A stretch of 64,000 nucleotides of DNA. It comes from Psoroptes ovis (lineage: Eukaryota; Arthropoda; Arachnida; Sarcoptiformes; Psoroptidae). The position numbers and the translations under genes were made by a program. Under the pieces are notes generated by a model, which searched no databases, was not told where the DNA came from, and saw only the letters and a program-made list of their open reading frames with translations. The DNA is taken from NCBI GenBank assembly GCA_002943765.1, contig PQWQ01000005.1, forward strand, positions 3,907,001 through 3,971,000. Direction: 5' to 3'. This document shows positions 26,518 to 38,160 of this stretch, piece by piece (positions within the stretch are counted from its first letter, which is position 1; every line of letters starts with the position of its first letter).

Positions 26518-29500
26518 ATGTCCGAGATCGATGAACAATCTGCTGTAAATACTGATGAACCGAAACGATCCAATCATGATCAAGCGCCTTCAGTGCCATC
26601 ATCTTCGTTTTTGAATCATCAATCAATGATAATGACATCTTCAATGCTATCAACAATGTCTTTGAGTGGACATTCAGATCAACGTTTGTCGCAGCCAGAT
26701 ATTTCGATGATGATTCCATGTCAAAAATTGGAAAAATTACGTATTATTAAACCATTTGATGAGAAACAATTACTTGAATTTTATGACAATCATCTATTGG
26801 AATGTAATCAAAAATTTATTGACGATTTTAATGAAAATTATTTTCAACATTCATTGATTGGATTGAATATCAATAATAAATACTATGAAGAAATAATATT
26901 AAAGCTAGATAAATCAATTGAAAGATTTATGGACATAAATCGAGACCTCAATGCAAATCTTGCACAAATAAAATCAAATGAAAATGACCAGTGTTGGCGA
27001 TGTGAAATGAATGAAATGAAACAATCCGAATATTGTGGTGATGGACAGCTGCTTGAACACCGGCATTCATATCGACGTTGCTATTTGAATGAAACATTTA
27101 TTGATAATCAGCTTAAGAAGAGTTATTATTCACTAAGAGAAAAAATAATGAATAAACATATTGTCCATTCATTCATTGAGAAAAATTATCGATTCAAATT
27201 TGAATTGATTATACATGAAACGAATAATATAATTAAATATTTAGAACATAAATTAGATTATTATGATTTCACTAATCAACAACAACAGCAGCAGCAGCCA
27301 CAGCCAAACACTAGAATTGATTCGAATGATGATCAAACAACAATTTATGGTTCAAGTATATTCGATGATCCAGATGAATCAATTATAAATAATGGTTCAT
27401 GCAATGACAATGATTTAATAACGAAAATATATCGATGCGATCAATTTAATCGAATTCTATATCAACAAATTATTGATTTAATCACTTCATTATTTGCATA
27501 TTATCGTTATAAATCAATTATCATCACTGATAATACTAATAGCGCTGAGAATTTAAAACACAAATGTTATGAAGCAATCATAAGTGTTTCGACGAAATTC
27601 TTGGCCAAATTAGCAACATTCAATGATCGTTTATTCCTTTTGAATCATATATTAAGATTACCTGCAGGTACTTCGAAACAATTTTCACAACTATTACAGC
27701 CGCTAGATCCATTGATATTGAAAAAACAGCGACAATTTGACCTTGGTAAAAAATATGTTGATTATACTGTGTCAGTTATTGCAACAATATTGACACCGAT
27801 CAAATCGATTGAAAAGAACAGTTATCATCAAGATTCCAAGCAAGAATCGAATCAATCACAACAAGAATCGCTATGGCTTATGATTGATAATGAATTAGAT
27901 GATGAAGAGCTGATGCTCGATCAAGAATCACAACCATCATCAATAGCCGAATTAACCGAGAATGATATCATTACATATCTAGCATGTGTACCATATCGTG
28001 AAATCCTTCAATTTATGTCGCTAATCAATGACAATCACAATGAAAGTGATGATAGTGAAATAATTCATTCATCAATTGAAACATCAATGATCAGATTATT
28101 TGCATTTAGTACCCGATTAATTAATATATTTCGAAATGGACTTAAAAATTTCAATTGTTTACGTCATAAACGTCTGACATTGTATTTAGCATCAATGATT
28201 AAGCAACTAATCAAAACCATTTCGGATAATTGGCGTTGGTGCAAGCAAAACATAACGATTAATGATACGGCATTGTTGTTACGTTTACAAGTTGAATTTG
28301 ATCATTTCATGTTACGTTCGATTATGGCCATTTTGTCCACACAACGTCGAGGTGTGTGGCCATTATTGGCCAAAATTGATTTCGATGGTATTTCTGAGCC
28401 AATGTTATGGAATATTTTATGGGTTGTATATCAGAATGGTCATCATATGAACAATGAACAAATGACGATCAAAGCAGATTTGTCGCTCAGTGGCCTATGT
28501 CCATATATGAGTTCAAATTATTGGAAAGATAAATTTCAAAATTTTTCACGATGGAAATTTGTGTTCATTGAAAAATTATCCATTTTATCACTTGAAGAAG
28601 CAAGTGGACTAATTGATTTTTTCTTCAATATGTCCATTTCAAGATCAAAATGTGAAACATCAATGCAAAATCAGCAACAACCTCATCGAATGATCAATGA
28701 ATCATTGATAATTGATGAAAGTGTTGATGATTTTTTACGTGAAATAATTGAACGTTTAATTGAAATATGTCTGTTTAAGAAATTGTATACAAAACAGCAG
28801 CAGCAGCCATCGTCAAATGATTCGATTAATCAAAATAATAATCAAAAATATCTTCAGCTTAGTAATCAAGAATTTTATAGTACTAAAGGTGTTGCTTGTT
28901 TGATAAAATTATTATCCAAATATAAATCAATGTTGTTCATTTTGTTACAATTTATTCAAACATCCGCCAATGATAATGATGATCAAGATGATAATCTCAA
29001 TTTATTAACAGAACCATGTTTAAATCTATTCACATCGATTGTTATCGATGATTGGAGACCAGAATTAAAGCTATTTCAGCTATTATATAAATGGTTAATT
29101 GAAAAACCATATTATCATTTGTATAATCGTTTTGCTCGAATTCTATTAACAAAAATTGGTTGGAATCGTATTCTATTGCACAATGATTCCAATCTCAACT
29201 CTTCCACTGCTAATAATGATCAATCCATATCATATTTAATGATACCAATCCAACAACAGCAACAATTTGTCATAAAATTATATCAATCAATCGCTAGACA
29301 GCTTAAATTGCATGACAATCAAGATTCAAAGAGTGATAATTCGAATAATAGGAATAATGATGTGAACAATATCAAATATCCATATCTTAAATATGAACAT
29401 TTTGATAGTGATGATAAACGTTTACAATTAGCCCAATCGATTGAATTTAATGATTATTGTCTATGGTGTTGGTCACAGCTATTATCACTGCGCATTCATA

Positions 29501-32500
29501 TATTTGATGTTATACCCGATGATCATTGTTGGGATGATATTGTGTTCAATAATAATGATAATAATAATAGATTTTACATATCATCACTTAAATATCGTCA
29601 ACAATTCTCGAATCAACAACAACAACATTGGACATTGAAATGTATGCTTAAATATAATTATGATAGTGAAATGATTGAAATTGTACGTGGTATCGAAAAA
29701 AATGATCCATATGCAATATATATTGGCATAATGTGTAGTGATTTGTTGTTTAAAACAATTTCAAATAATCACATTAATATTGATTTGAAACGAATGATTG
29801 AATTGTTGAATGTGCTGTTGCGCAATAATCATTTGATTGCAATCCTTCAGATTTTATATCATTATTTACCCTTTTGTTTTGAATTTAATGAAGGTGAATT
29901 ACGATCAAATCAATCATTTATCGAAATATTACTGACCCTGCTACAAAATAATGACCTGAATGGACAATTATTGAGCATAATACTGTTGCAGTTGAAACAT
30001 TTTTCAAATAAAAATAATTCAGCCCTTGTACTACAGTCATGGACCGAATGTCTATTCGAAACAATTAATTATTGTTTTAATATGAAAATAATATCATCAT
30101 CATGGTCATTATCATCTATTTTGCCACAATTTTTGCATACATCATCCACAGGTTCATCATCATCATCTATGATGACGACCAGTACCAAGCAAATAGATAT
30201 TATACTGAAAACAATAACCATTATATTTGATTCGATTGCAATGGAATTGCTGGTCGATAATGATAATTATGATTGTTTGAAATTGTATCAAAAATATTTA
30301 TGCAGAAAATTATATGGCCGTATGATGAATTGGAAACTGTCACAATTAGATACAATTATGAATATCAATAACACATTGCCATCAAGCAGTAATAATGACA
30401 AGAATAATGTCAATTGGTTTTCATCATATTGGTACGAATCGAATGAGAAAAATTCACCAAAATATTTATCCGATAATGATGGTGATTCTCGTTCACAAAA
30501 CAATAAATCAATTCTAAGATCACCTTGGATGACACCATTTCATTTACTATTACGTTATTACCTTAATTCCAAACATTTATTCGAATATCAACCAATTTAT
30601 TTAATATTTTTATTGACCGAAATCGATATACGCCGTACATTTAACATATGGAATTATTTAATTATTGAACTGCGTAAAAAACAGCTAAATAAACCGATTA
30701 TCATCATCAATAATGATAAAAGCGATGATCAACAACAGTCATATTCAAATCAATCACAACAAATTGATTATGAACTGATTGAATCAGAATTGAAACAAGC
30801 ATGTATGTTGTATGAAAAAGCACCAATACCATATCAGCTATTACCAATCAACCTGTTGACATGTTATTTATTACGACTGATACGAATGAATTATAATGAT
30901 ATTGATATTAATCGTTCAATTCACCCGTTGATACCATTATTGTGGAGACAATTTTTTTCTCAATATTTTTTGCTAACCGATACCTTATCCACAATCGGTA
31001 ATCGTTTTGTCGAACAGCCATTGCTAAAACAATTGAATGAATGTCTAAATTTATTATTTGATTATCATAATAAACGTTGGATTTATCTGAATGATCATAG
31101 CCATAATGGTGCTAGCAACAATAAATTATCACCACCGCAACAACAAAATAGTGAAAAAATATCGTTGATATTACTGGAAGATCGCTTGTGTAAATTATAT
31201 CGTGCATATCGTTTATGGTTCAAAGATAATCGTTTCATACAACATGCCGATTTGGATGATGAACAATTCATTAATCGTCCTGAATATCAAATAAAATTAT
31301 TAAATTCAATCGTATCATTATCATCCGTAGCATCGAACAATGAAATTATCGTCGAGAAGAATTATATTAATGAAAATTTTTGGTATGAAATTGATCATCT
31401 TAATTCCTATTACATGCTTAATTATGTAAATCGACCTGCGCTGCTCGCAATAATTGTTGCCAATCAAAATTCATGGCTGAATTTGATTAAACCATCAATG
31501 GAACCATTGAGAAATGCGGACGTGAATCATAGTTCTGATGAAGGCGATTTAAAAGATGATGATGATAACGATGAAGAATATATATTGAGCAAAATGCAAT
31601 TATCCGATTCATCATCGAATGAAATACAATACATTAATCAAATCAATCCGGCGAAAAATGTCGAATATAAACTCAATGAACGTTTCGTTCATATTATTAA
31701 TCATTTTAAAAAATTGACCGAATCTTTGAATTGTCAAAATATTTTGTTTTTCGATGATAATACGAATAATATTGACAACTCTAACAATACGGCGCCACAT
31801 TCGCATCAAGACATATCATTAATATTTATGATCATTCATCAAATAGTGGACAACATTGTTGAAGAAGCAACATTTATTGAAAAACAGCTGGAAAAATATA
31901 AAAAACTAAATGAAGAATTTACCAATGAATTAATAAGAAACCTTTACAGTGATGTTGATCAAGAATTGATTGAAAAAATTCCCTGTGATCGATCGGAATT
32001 CGATTCGAATGGCTGCCAAAGTTGTGCAATAATCAAATTTAAAGTTGTCGAATCAAAATTAAATACATTTTATGAACAAAAATGTCGCAATAATCGGCTA
32101 GAATTTGAACATATTGTTCAATCATTGCTGAATGATATACCAGGCGATAAAATGATTGCATCTTTATATTTCCTTAGGAAAATAATTGATTATTTGCTAA
32201 ATTTCTATCTGATTGATAGCAACAATTGTAACGTTGATGATCATGTTGATAATTGTCAAAAGAAATCATCGAATATTGAACGTTTATTCGAAACAATGAA
32301 TAGTTGGATTAATTCAATTAATTTGATTGGTATCAATTATTATTTGACTGGTCAATTATTGGATATATTTCTACAGATGCTCCAATCATTATCCAAATAT
32401 CATCTAGATGATATTAATTATTTTTATTTGAATACAGCATTACAACGTAGCATTTCGATACAACTGATACAACAATTATCACCTTGTCTTCAACCATCAG

Positions 32501-35500
32501 CAACATCATCACAAATGTTTATCAAAATGTATAAATTGATTGCAATGAGATTGAATCAACAACAATCGAATGAAATGAATTATCAGATATCATCACAAAC
32601 ATTATTCGTATTACTTAGTAAATTTGACATTCAAAAATGGTTAATATCATCACAAACCACTGATGAACAACGTTTGAATTTCTTAAACTGTCTATTTGAT
32701 TGTTTTCAATATTTTAATGTTAATCCTTCAGATGATTATTTAGTAATATATGATTTATATCGTAAACATTTACAAGATTTAATATTGTATCGATTTCCAA
32801 CATATATGCCGGACATATTGATTCGAATGTTGAACGGTATGAATCAACAATGTTTAGCACCAACCCTTTGGAATAGCATTTTACATACATTTGGGTTCTA
32901 TACAAAATCACTTTCATCATTCTCATCAGCATCATTGAATGATGCTAAGAATCAAAAATGTTTGATGAATGAAAAACAATTATCATTAATCGAATTTGAT
33001 TATCAAACATTCGATAATGATATTCGTTCATTTTTGATGAGAGATAAATTATTTACTTCACATGAATTGTATAATTTATTGCAATTAATTATTGAATTTA
33101 ATTATGATTTATTGAAGCAATTTGAACACAGTAATAATGAGCAACAATCATTTGAATATTTAGATCATTTTAAAATTTATAATCAAAAATATTTACAATT
33201 TCTTACATTCATATCGTATTGTTGGTTCAATTCGAATCGTTATGATAATTTGATGCCCGATGATTTATCAATAATATGGTCACCATTTTTCGATAATTGG
33301 AAACTATGGATATTTCCACGAAACAGTACCCGATTTATTCAATGGGAACATTTGTGTTTCACATGGCAATTATATGTAAACACTGTACAATTTATGTTGG
33401 ATTTATATTATGATGATCAAACAAAAATATTATCATTTTTATGGCAAACATTTTTGACATTCATATTGGAAACTAAATCCATACATTCAAATGATTGTGA
33501 AATGTTTGAAACGAAATTACTGCAAATAAAAAATTGGTCAAAATTTCGTCCAACAATTATCGATATGAAATTAATGTATGAATCGATAGTGATGGAAAAT
33601 TATTCAATCGAGCGTTTAAATTCTTATATAATATCAAAAATTGAATGGAATCAAGTATTGTTATCTTCGGATTCATCATTATCGATTGATCAATCGATTG
33701 AAATATTGGAAAATCTAATCTATACAATCATATCGTTGATTGAACAGCCATATATTTATGATGTTAATTTTTTGTCGATACCATTCATATTGTTGCCTAA
33801 TGATAAAATTCAAAAAATTATCATTACTCTATTGGAAGTGATGCGAAAACGAATTACAACCGATATTATTGATAAATATTATGATAATAAATCAATCGCT
33901 GATAATCGTCATCGAAATCAATTATCAGTCATATTACAGCTTTCTAAATCATTAGTACAATTGAACAGCGTTGATTTGATTATAAATTCAAATAATACAA
34001 ATCAAATTACACAAAATGAACCTTTAAACAATGATAATCAAGAATTGAATGATCAACAACAAATCAAATTGCAGCAAGATCGTAATGCTGAAAAAATAAT
34101 TTATTATATTGAATGTATTGGCCTGTTCATTGCACATTTATTGAATGAAAATTCAGATTATTTCAGTAAAAATTCAGATATTTTGCTGAAGCTATTGAAA
34201 GATACAATCGAATTGCCATTAATACGAACAAAATTTCTTGAAAAATGTTTCGATTCATCGAACCGATTGAAAATTTTCAATATTTTATTTCAATCAACAA
34301 TCAATGAATGTACTAGCGCCAACAATTTAGTCATTTGTGAGCTGTTATCAAGACAATTAATGAAAATATTCTCATCAATCACATCATATGAATTGTTTGG
34401 TGAGCTAATCATATCGATTGGTAAAACAATCAATTCAATGCGTATATCGATAAATTTTTTAGAATATTTTATTGAAAATTATTTTAATTTATCTGGCAAT
34501 CTGCAATATTTAGTTGATAATCTTGATATTATACATTTGAATAGTCATAATATCAATAGAATTTCGAGTAATGTTCAATTGAATGAAAATATAATAACTG
34601 AACCTGATAATGATAATCATAATAATAAAACCTCATCAACGACAACAAATGGACAAAATTTAGATGATTTTCTCCTTGAAACCATTCGAACACGTAGCTG
34701 TCTATTGCTCTTAATTTATATAAATCGTCGTTTAAAACATCGTAATGTTCCAGATATTTGTACAAGACGTTATATTTATACCATCTTGATGCAATGTTTA
34801 CATTGTTTTAAATTCACTTCAAATGATAGTAACACTAATCTAAAACAACAATCACTTCATCTCACTGATTTAAAAGATGAATCAAAACAATGTTTTTTTT
34901 GGACCAAATTATTTGATTTATTAACATTTGATCATAGTACATTGAATGATGGCTATTTAAATATTTCCATTCATCATTTATCATCATTGAAAACTAATTT
35001 AAATTTGTCAAATTCCACTAATTCGAATGATAGTGATAATAATTTGATTATTGATGAAAATTTAGCGCCATCATCATCTTCCAAGTCAATTTTATTATTT
35101 AAGGAAAAATATCTGATGAACCCTTACCTATTGTCATTGGATATGCATCAAGAAGAGGTACAGCAAGCAATCAATACTCTGTTATCATTTTGTCGTCAGC
35201 TAAATCAATCGTTGGCCGATTCATTGAATCGTAGTATATTCAATTTGTTTCGACAACATCGTACACCATCACCGAAATATTTATTCATAATACAATCATT
35301 AGTATCACATGGTCTTTGTACAATGATTGAAACTTTTTTTCCCGAGTTTGAATTTGATCAAGATATTCATTCTAAATTCAACGAAACTGATAAATTGGAG
35401 CTGAATCACAGCGCCACTAATGACACTATTCGTCAACGTTTTTTGACAGATTTGAAAGAATTGTTGCATCAATCATATCAACGTTTGCGTAATTGGCGCA

Positions 35501-36015
35501 AACAAAAATCATTTCAAGAATTGTGGCCATACATCGATGGCATATTAGAGTTGACGAAAGCATTGAAAATTCCTATAAAATTACAAAATTATCAACCATT
35601 AAAATCAAATAATAGTGTTAATGATTTCAAATTTGATTTCAGCACTCAAAGCCAGCAACAACAAATAATCAACGAAAATGATGTGCCAAAATTTTTAATA
35701 AATGACTATTACTTAGATGATGATTATTATGATGACACCATCGCTGATCCATTATTATCACCACTAATCGATTATAAACAAATAACAAATTCAATTAGTT
35801 TGCCAAATGATTCTGATAATGCAAATAATGACGGCGATGATCCAATCATTAAACAACAATCATTAAGCCTAACAAATAATCAAATTGAATTATTAACAAA
35901 ACAATGGCTTCGTTATTATATTCAGTTGTCACATTATCAACAGAAACGTTTTCATTTTATTCAAAATTTATTACTGGAATTTTATTATGATTTTAAATAT
36001 ATGAGACATTTTTGA
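26518..36015 (+). CDS. EPG5: Ectopic P granules protein 5 homolog
   Basis: A single open frame of 3165 codons starts at ATG 26518. Blocks align with human EPG5 (about 2579 aa) as I know it: LFLLNHILRLPAGTSK, the RLQVEFDHFMLRS...RRGVWPLLAKIDF region followed by MLWNILW, HPLIPLLWRQFF, LLSKFDIQKWL and, near the C-terminus, DDFLLETIRTRS. EPG5 is a Rab7 effector that tethers autophagosomes to late endosomes/lysosomes and promotes SNARE assembly, so its loss blocks autophagic flux. The fold is largely alpha-helical. The extra length comes from Asn/Gln/Asp-rich inserts, for example a Gln/Pro run near residue 255, at about 2200 and at about 2700. No intron is needed anywhere, which is striking for a 9.5-kb coding gene. 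An AATAAA at 36063-36068 follows. Confidence 0.95.
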   Translation: MSEIDEQSAVNTDEPKRSNHDQAPSVPSSSFLNHQSMIMTSSMLSTMSLSGHSDQRLSQPDISMMIPCQKLEKLRIIKPFDEKQLLEFYDNHLLECNQKFIDDFNENYFQHSLIGLNINNKYYEEIILKLDKSIERFMDINRDLNANLAQIKSNENDQCWRCEMNEMKQSEYCGDGQLLEHRHSYRRCYLNETFIDNQLKKSYYSLREKIMNKHIVHSFIEKNYRFKFELIIHETNNIIKYLEHKLDYYDFTNQQQQQQQPQPNTRIDSNDDQTTIYGSSIFDDPDESIINNGSCNDNDLITKIYRCDQFNRILYQQIIDLITSLFAYYRYKSIIITDNTNSAENLKHKCYEAIISVSTKFLAKLATFNDRLFLLNHILRLPAGTSKQFSQLLQPLDPLILKKQRQFDLGKKYVDYTVSVIATILTPIKSIEKNSYHQDSKQESNQSQQESLWLMIDNELDDEELMLDQESQPSSIAELTENDIITYLACVPYREILQFMSLINDNHNESDDSEIIHSSIETSMIRLFAFSTRLINIFRNGLKNFNCLRHKRLTLYLASMIKQLIKTISDNWRWCKQNITINDTALLLRLQVEFDHFMLRSIMAILSTQRRGVWPLLAKIDFDGISEPMLWNILWVVYQNGHHMNNEQMTIKADLSLSGLCPYMSSNYWKDKFQNFSRWKFVFIEKLSILSLEEASGLIDFFFNMSISRSKCETSMQNQQQPHRMINESLIIDESVDDFLREIIERLIEICLFKKLYTKQQQQPSSNDSINQNNNQKYLQLSNQEFYSTKGVACLIKLLSKYKSMLFILLQFIQTSANDNDDQDDNLNLLTEPCLNLFTSIVIDDWRPELKLFQLLYKWLIEKPYYHLYNRFARILLTKIGWNRILLHNDSNLNSSTANNDQSISYLMIPIQQQQQFVIKLYQSIARQLKLHDNQDSKSDNSNNRNNDVNNIKYPYLKYEHFDSDDKRLQLAQSIEFNDYCLWCWSQLLSLRIHIFDVIPDDHCWDDIVFNNNDNNNRFYISSLKYRQQFSNQQQQHWTLKCMLKYNYDSEMIEIVRGIEKNDPYAIYIGIMCSDLLFKTISNNHINIDLKRMIELLNVLLRNNHLIAILQILYHYLPFCFEFNEGELRSNQSFIEILLTLLQNNDLNGQLLSIILLQLKHFSNKNNSALVLQSWTECLFETINYCFNMKIISSSWSLSSILPQFLHTSSTGSSSSSMMTTSTKQIDIILKTITIIFDSIAMELLVDNDNYDCLKLYQKYLCRKLYGRMMNWKLSQLDTIMNINNTLPSSSNNDKNNVNWFSSYWYESNEKNSPKYLSDNDGDSRSQNNKSILRSPWMTPFHLLLRYYLNSKHLFEYQPIYLIFLLTEIDIRRTFNIWNYLIIELRKKQLNKPIIIINNDKSDDQQQSYSNQSQQIDYELIESELKQACMLYEKAPIPYQLLPINLLTCYLLRLIRMNYNDIDINRSIHPLIPLLWRQFFSQYFLLTDTLSTIGNRFVEQPLLKQLNECLNLLFDYHNKRWIYLNDHSHNGASNNKLSPPQQQNSEKISLILLEDRLCKLYRAYRLWFKDNRFIQHADLDDEQFINRPEYQIKLLNSIVSLSSVASNNEIIVEKNYINENFWYEIDHLNSYYMLNYVNRPALLAIIVANQNSWLNLIKPSMEPLRNADVNHSSDEGDLKDDDDNDEEYILSKMQLSDSSSNEIQYINQINPAKNVEYKLNERFVHIINHFKKLTESLNCQNILFFDDNTNNIDNSNNTAPHSHQDISLIFMIIHQIVDNIVEEATFIEKQLEKYKKLNEEFTNELIRNLYSDVDQELIEKIPCDRSEFDSNGCQSCAIIKFKVVESKLNTFYEQKCRNNRLEFEHIVQSLLNDIPGDKMIASLYFLRKIIDYLLNFYLIDSNNCNVDDHVDNCQKKSSNIERLFETMNSWINSINLIGINYYLTGQLLDIFLQMLQSLSKYHLDDINYFYLNTALQRSISIQLIQQLSPCLQPSATSSQMFIKMYKLIAMRLNQQQSNEMNYQISSQTLFVLLSKFDIQKWLISSQTTDEQRLNFLNCLFDCFQYFNVNPSDDYLVIYDLYRKHLQDLILYRFPTYMPDILIRMLNGMNQQCLAPTLWNSILHTFGFYTKSLSSFSSASLNDAKNQKCLMNEKQLSLIEFDYQTFDNDIRSFLMRDKLFTSHELYNLLQLIIEFNYDLLKQFEHSNNEQQSFEYLDHFKIYNQKYLQFLTFISYCWFNSNRYDNLMPDDLSIIWSPFFDNWKLWIFPRNSTRFIQWEHLCFTWQLYVNTVQFMLDLYYDDQTKILSFLWQTFLTFILETKSIHSNDCEMFETKLLQIKNWSKFRPTIIDMKLMYESIVMENYSIERLNSYIISKIEWNQVLLSSDSSLSIDQSIEILENLIYTIISLIEQPYIYDVNFLSIPFILLPNDKIQKIIITLLEVMRKRITTDIIDKYYDNKSIADNRHRNQLSVILQLSKSLVQLNSVDLIINSNNTNQITQNEPLNNDNQELNDQQQIKLQQDRNAEKIIYYIECIGLFIAHLLNENSDYFSKNSDILLKLLKDTIELPLIRTKFLEKCFDSSNRLKIFNILFQSTINECTSANNLVICELLSRQLMKIFSSITSYELFGELIISIGKTINSMRISINFLEYFIENYFNLSGNLQYLVDNLDIIHLNSHNINRISSNVQLNENIITEPDNDNHNNKTSSTTTNGQNLDDFLLETIRTRSCLLLLIYINRRLKHRNVPDICTRRYIYTILMQCLHCFKFTSNDSNTNLKQQSLHLTDLKDESKQCFFWTKLFDLLTFDHSTLNDGYLNISIHHLSSLKTNLNLSNSTNSNDSDNNLIIDENLAPSSSSKSILLFKEKYLMNPYLLSLDMHQEEVQQAINTLLSFCRQLNQSLADSLNRSIFNLFRQHRTPSPKYLFIIQSLVSHGLCTMIETFFPEFEFDQDIHSKFNETDKLELNHSATNDTIRQRFLTDLKELLHQSYQRLRNWRKQKSFQELWPYIDGILELTKALKIPIKLQNYQPLKSNNSVNDFKFDFSTQSQQQQIINENDVPKFLINDYYLDDDYYDDTIADPLLSPLIDYKQITNSISLPNDSDNANNDGDDPIIKQQSLSLTNNQIELLTKQWLRYYIQLSHYQQKRFHFIQNLLLEFYYDFKYMRHF

Positions 36016-36062
36016 TGATGAAGGATTTGCATTTTTATATATTTTGAGTGTAAAATTTACAA

Positions 36063-36068
36063 AATAAA
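36063..36068 (+). terminator. Candidate poly(A) signal of EPG5
   Basis: AATAAA, 48 nt past the EPG5 stop and just before the 3' end of the convergent gene. Confidence 0.5.
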
Positions 36069-36104
36069 AATTTGAATTATCATTTTTTTTCGATGAAATG
36101 CATA

Positions 36105-36879
36105 TCAAAGGTCATCATTTTCAAGTTTAAATAATTCTTCATTTAAACGACGTTCATGTTCCAACATTTGATCGACAACTCTTTTTGCATTTTCAGGCGT
36201 TGCAACGAAATTAATAGATTTTAATTGTTGTTCCAGTTGTTCGATTTGTAATATTTCATTTCTAATTGCATCAGCATTGTTTACTTTACCATGAACATAT
36301 AAACCACCAATATCAGCCAATGCACGCATTTTTAATGCATCCATCATGTGAAATAAATCAACATAAGTTGGATCGGTACCATGTTCACCAAGTAGATATA
36401 AATCATGAATACGACTGACAATTTTGGCAACTTTTATTTCATATTTACGTGATAATTCAAGAAGAAATGGATTCATACTTTGGACATCATTATATTCTTT
36501 ACGTAAATGTTCAGTGTATTTCTGTAACGCCGTAATCTCTTTTTCTAATGATAATTCAAAATAATTATTTTCTTTACGATATTGCTCTAATTGTTGTGAA
36601 GCATTTTTTATTGTATTCTCTGCATTCAATATCAATGCATTAAGCCTTTCTAATGGATTTGTTGCTGTTGCACTGTTTAACGTTACGATAGCTGATGCTG
36701 AATCTGGCCCCGAAGGATAATTGATATCATCAATAGATTTCGATCGAGAATTGTCGACTAAAAATTTATTTGAATCGTGAAACGAATTCTGTCAATAAAT
36801 CAAGTTTGGTATCAATGAAAATCAACTTACCGGTAATGATGGCTAAGAATATGCAAATAAAATGTTTATAGTCAAGCAT
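36105..36879 (-). CDS. Secreted coiled-coil protein, function unknown
   Basis: Exons 36879-36831 and 36757-36105 give 702 nt, or 233 aa; the 73-bp intron splits a Val codon after a typical signal peptide (residues 1-16, hydrophobic core FICIFLAIIT). The mature part starts Ser/Ala/Thr-rich, and then from about residue 65 it is almost entirely charged helix with heptad-like Leu/Ile spacing (for example LEKEITALQKYTEHLRKEY, and a C-terminal EQLEQQLKSI...EHERRLNEELFKLE segment). There is no Cys in the mature part and no catalytic motif. I do not recognise the family. It is tail to tail with EPG5, with 89 bp between the stops. Its size and helical nature resemble secreted helical proteins of mites, including some allergens, but I see no direct motif match to groups 5 or 21. 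Confidence 0.75.
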
Positions 36880-38160
36880 TTTTTTCGAGTTATACTGATT
36901 GTTTTGACTAGTGATTAATATTTGGAATCGGGAACAATTGAAAAATTTAAATTTAAAATTTGATTTTTGTCCGATTTATATGAGATTCGATTTTGCAATC
37001 GTTCCTTATTAGTTGGAAATCATCATCTAATCCAAGATTAACATCAATCATTTGATTATTTATTTTAAAATGCGGATACAATTATGATTTAATCATTTGA
37101 TCAAATTGATCATTAATTTATTGTTTCAAGTGTTTTTCAATTGAAAAATTCTTTCCATATTTTTCTTTACTTATCAAACTTGTCTAAAAGCTAAAAATAT
37201 TAGAAAATTATGCTGCTATATGAATGGTTGATGATAGCTATTTCAAAATATTAAGTTGTCCGAAAAGTTTTTGTCGATTATATCGTAGGAATTTAGGAGA
37301 AAATCGACAAGAACTTATCGGACAATCTAGTAGAAATATTCTAATTCAAATAATCAGTCATTCATTTTCTCTAATGAATCATCTTTGAATCATAATAATT
37401 CCTTATCAATTCACCATCGAACATAATCTCCTCTTTTTTAATTAAAATTGAATAAGGTGATAATGAACTTGAATTTTGTCACGTAATTGATAATCGCGAT
37501 CAATCAATTAATAATTACTATCAATGTGAATATGTTGCTGCCAGAAATGAATTATTATTCTTCACTATTTCTATGTGTATTCATTACTCTTTGAATTAAA
37601 ATAATGCTTGGAGCATGAATTCAATTGAACAGAACAAATCAATGAATGAATTAATGAATGAATTTGACCTTGTTTTCTGTTGTTGTTGTTGAACAACTAT
37701 GAATTTTAATTTACGTTTGCATTTTTTCCCAAAACAATTATCGTCATTCAAATTTGTTTATGAATTCATCGTGTCCAATGATTTTACACAAAGAAAATTT
37801 TCTTAAAAAAATATGAATTAATTTATTCATATTCTCCTTAAATTATGATTGTACTGAAAAAATTCATTTTTTCTTAAATAAAATGACGTCAAAAAATTCG
37901 AATATGACGAAATTAGAATCTTATGCACATATATTTTGTAAAAGGGTAACTTGTATATCTTTTGTATGAAACAGGTGTATACAGCACTTTTAGCAGACAA
38001 AATTTAAAATTAATCAAATTTTTTCGTGGGAAAAATAATGAATCAAATTTTGGATATAAAAATTGAATCAAATTTTCCAGTGTAAATTTTATTTGATTCA
38101 AATCACTTTTTAAATTTTCCAATTAAGAAGATTAAAATTAATCAAATTAATTTGTGAAAT
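36880..38160. other. Intergenic region with one MITE-like element
   Basis: This is AT-rich sequence upstream of two divergent genes. It contains a short terminal-inverted-repeat element at 37251-37330. Only spurious short frames are seen otherwise. Confidence 0.55.
37251..37330. mobile_element. Short mariner-type MITE
   Basis: An 80-bp element is bounded by imperfect inverted repeats of about 30 bp, TTAAGTTGTCCGAAAAGTTT at the left and CTAGATTGTCCGATAAGTTC when the right end is reverse-complemented. TA lies directly outside both ends, the target preference of Tc1/mariner transposons. It has no coding capacity. The ends resemble the elements at 52939 and 53580. Confidence 0.65.

Noticed and set aside
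26405..26719. Minus-strand frame overlapping the EPG5 start
   Set aside because: It is antisense to the EPG5 N-terminus and has no domain; EPG5 homology determines the strand.
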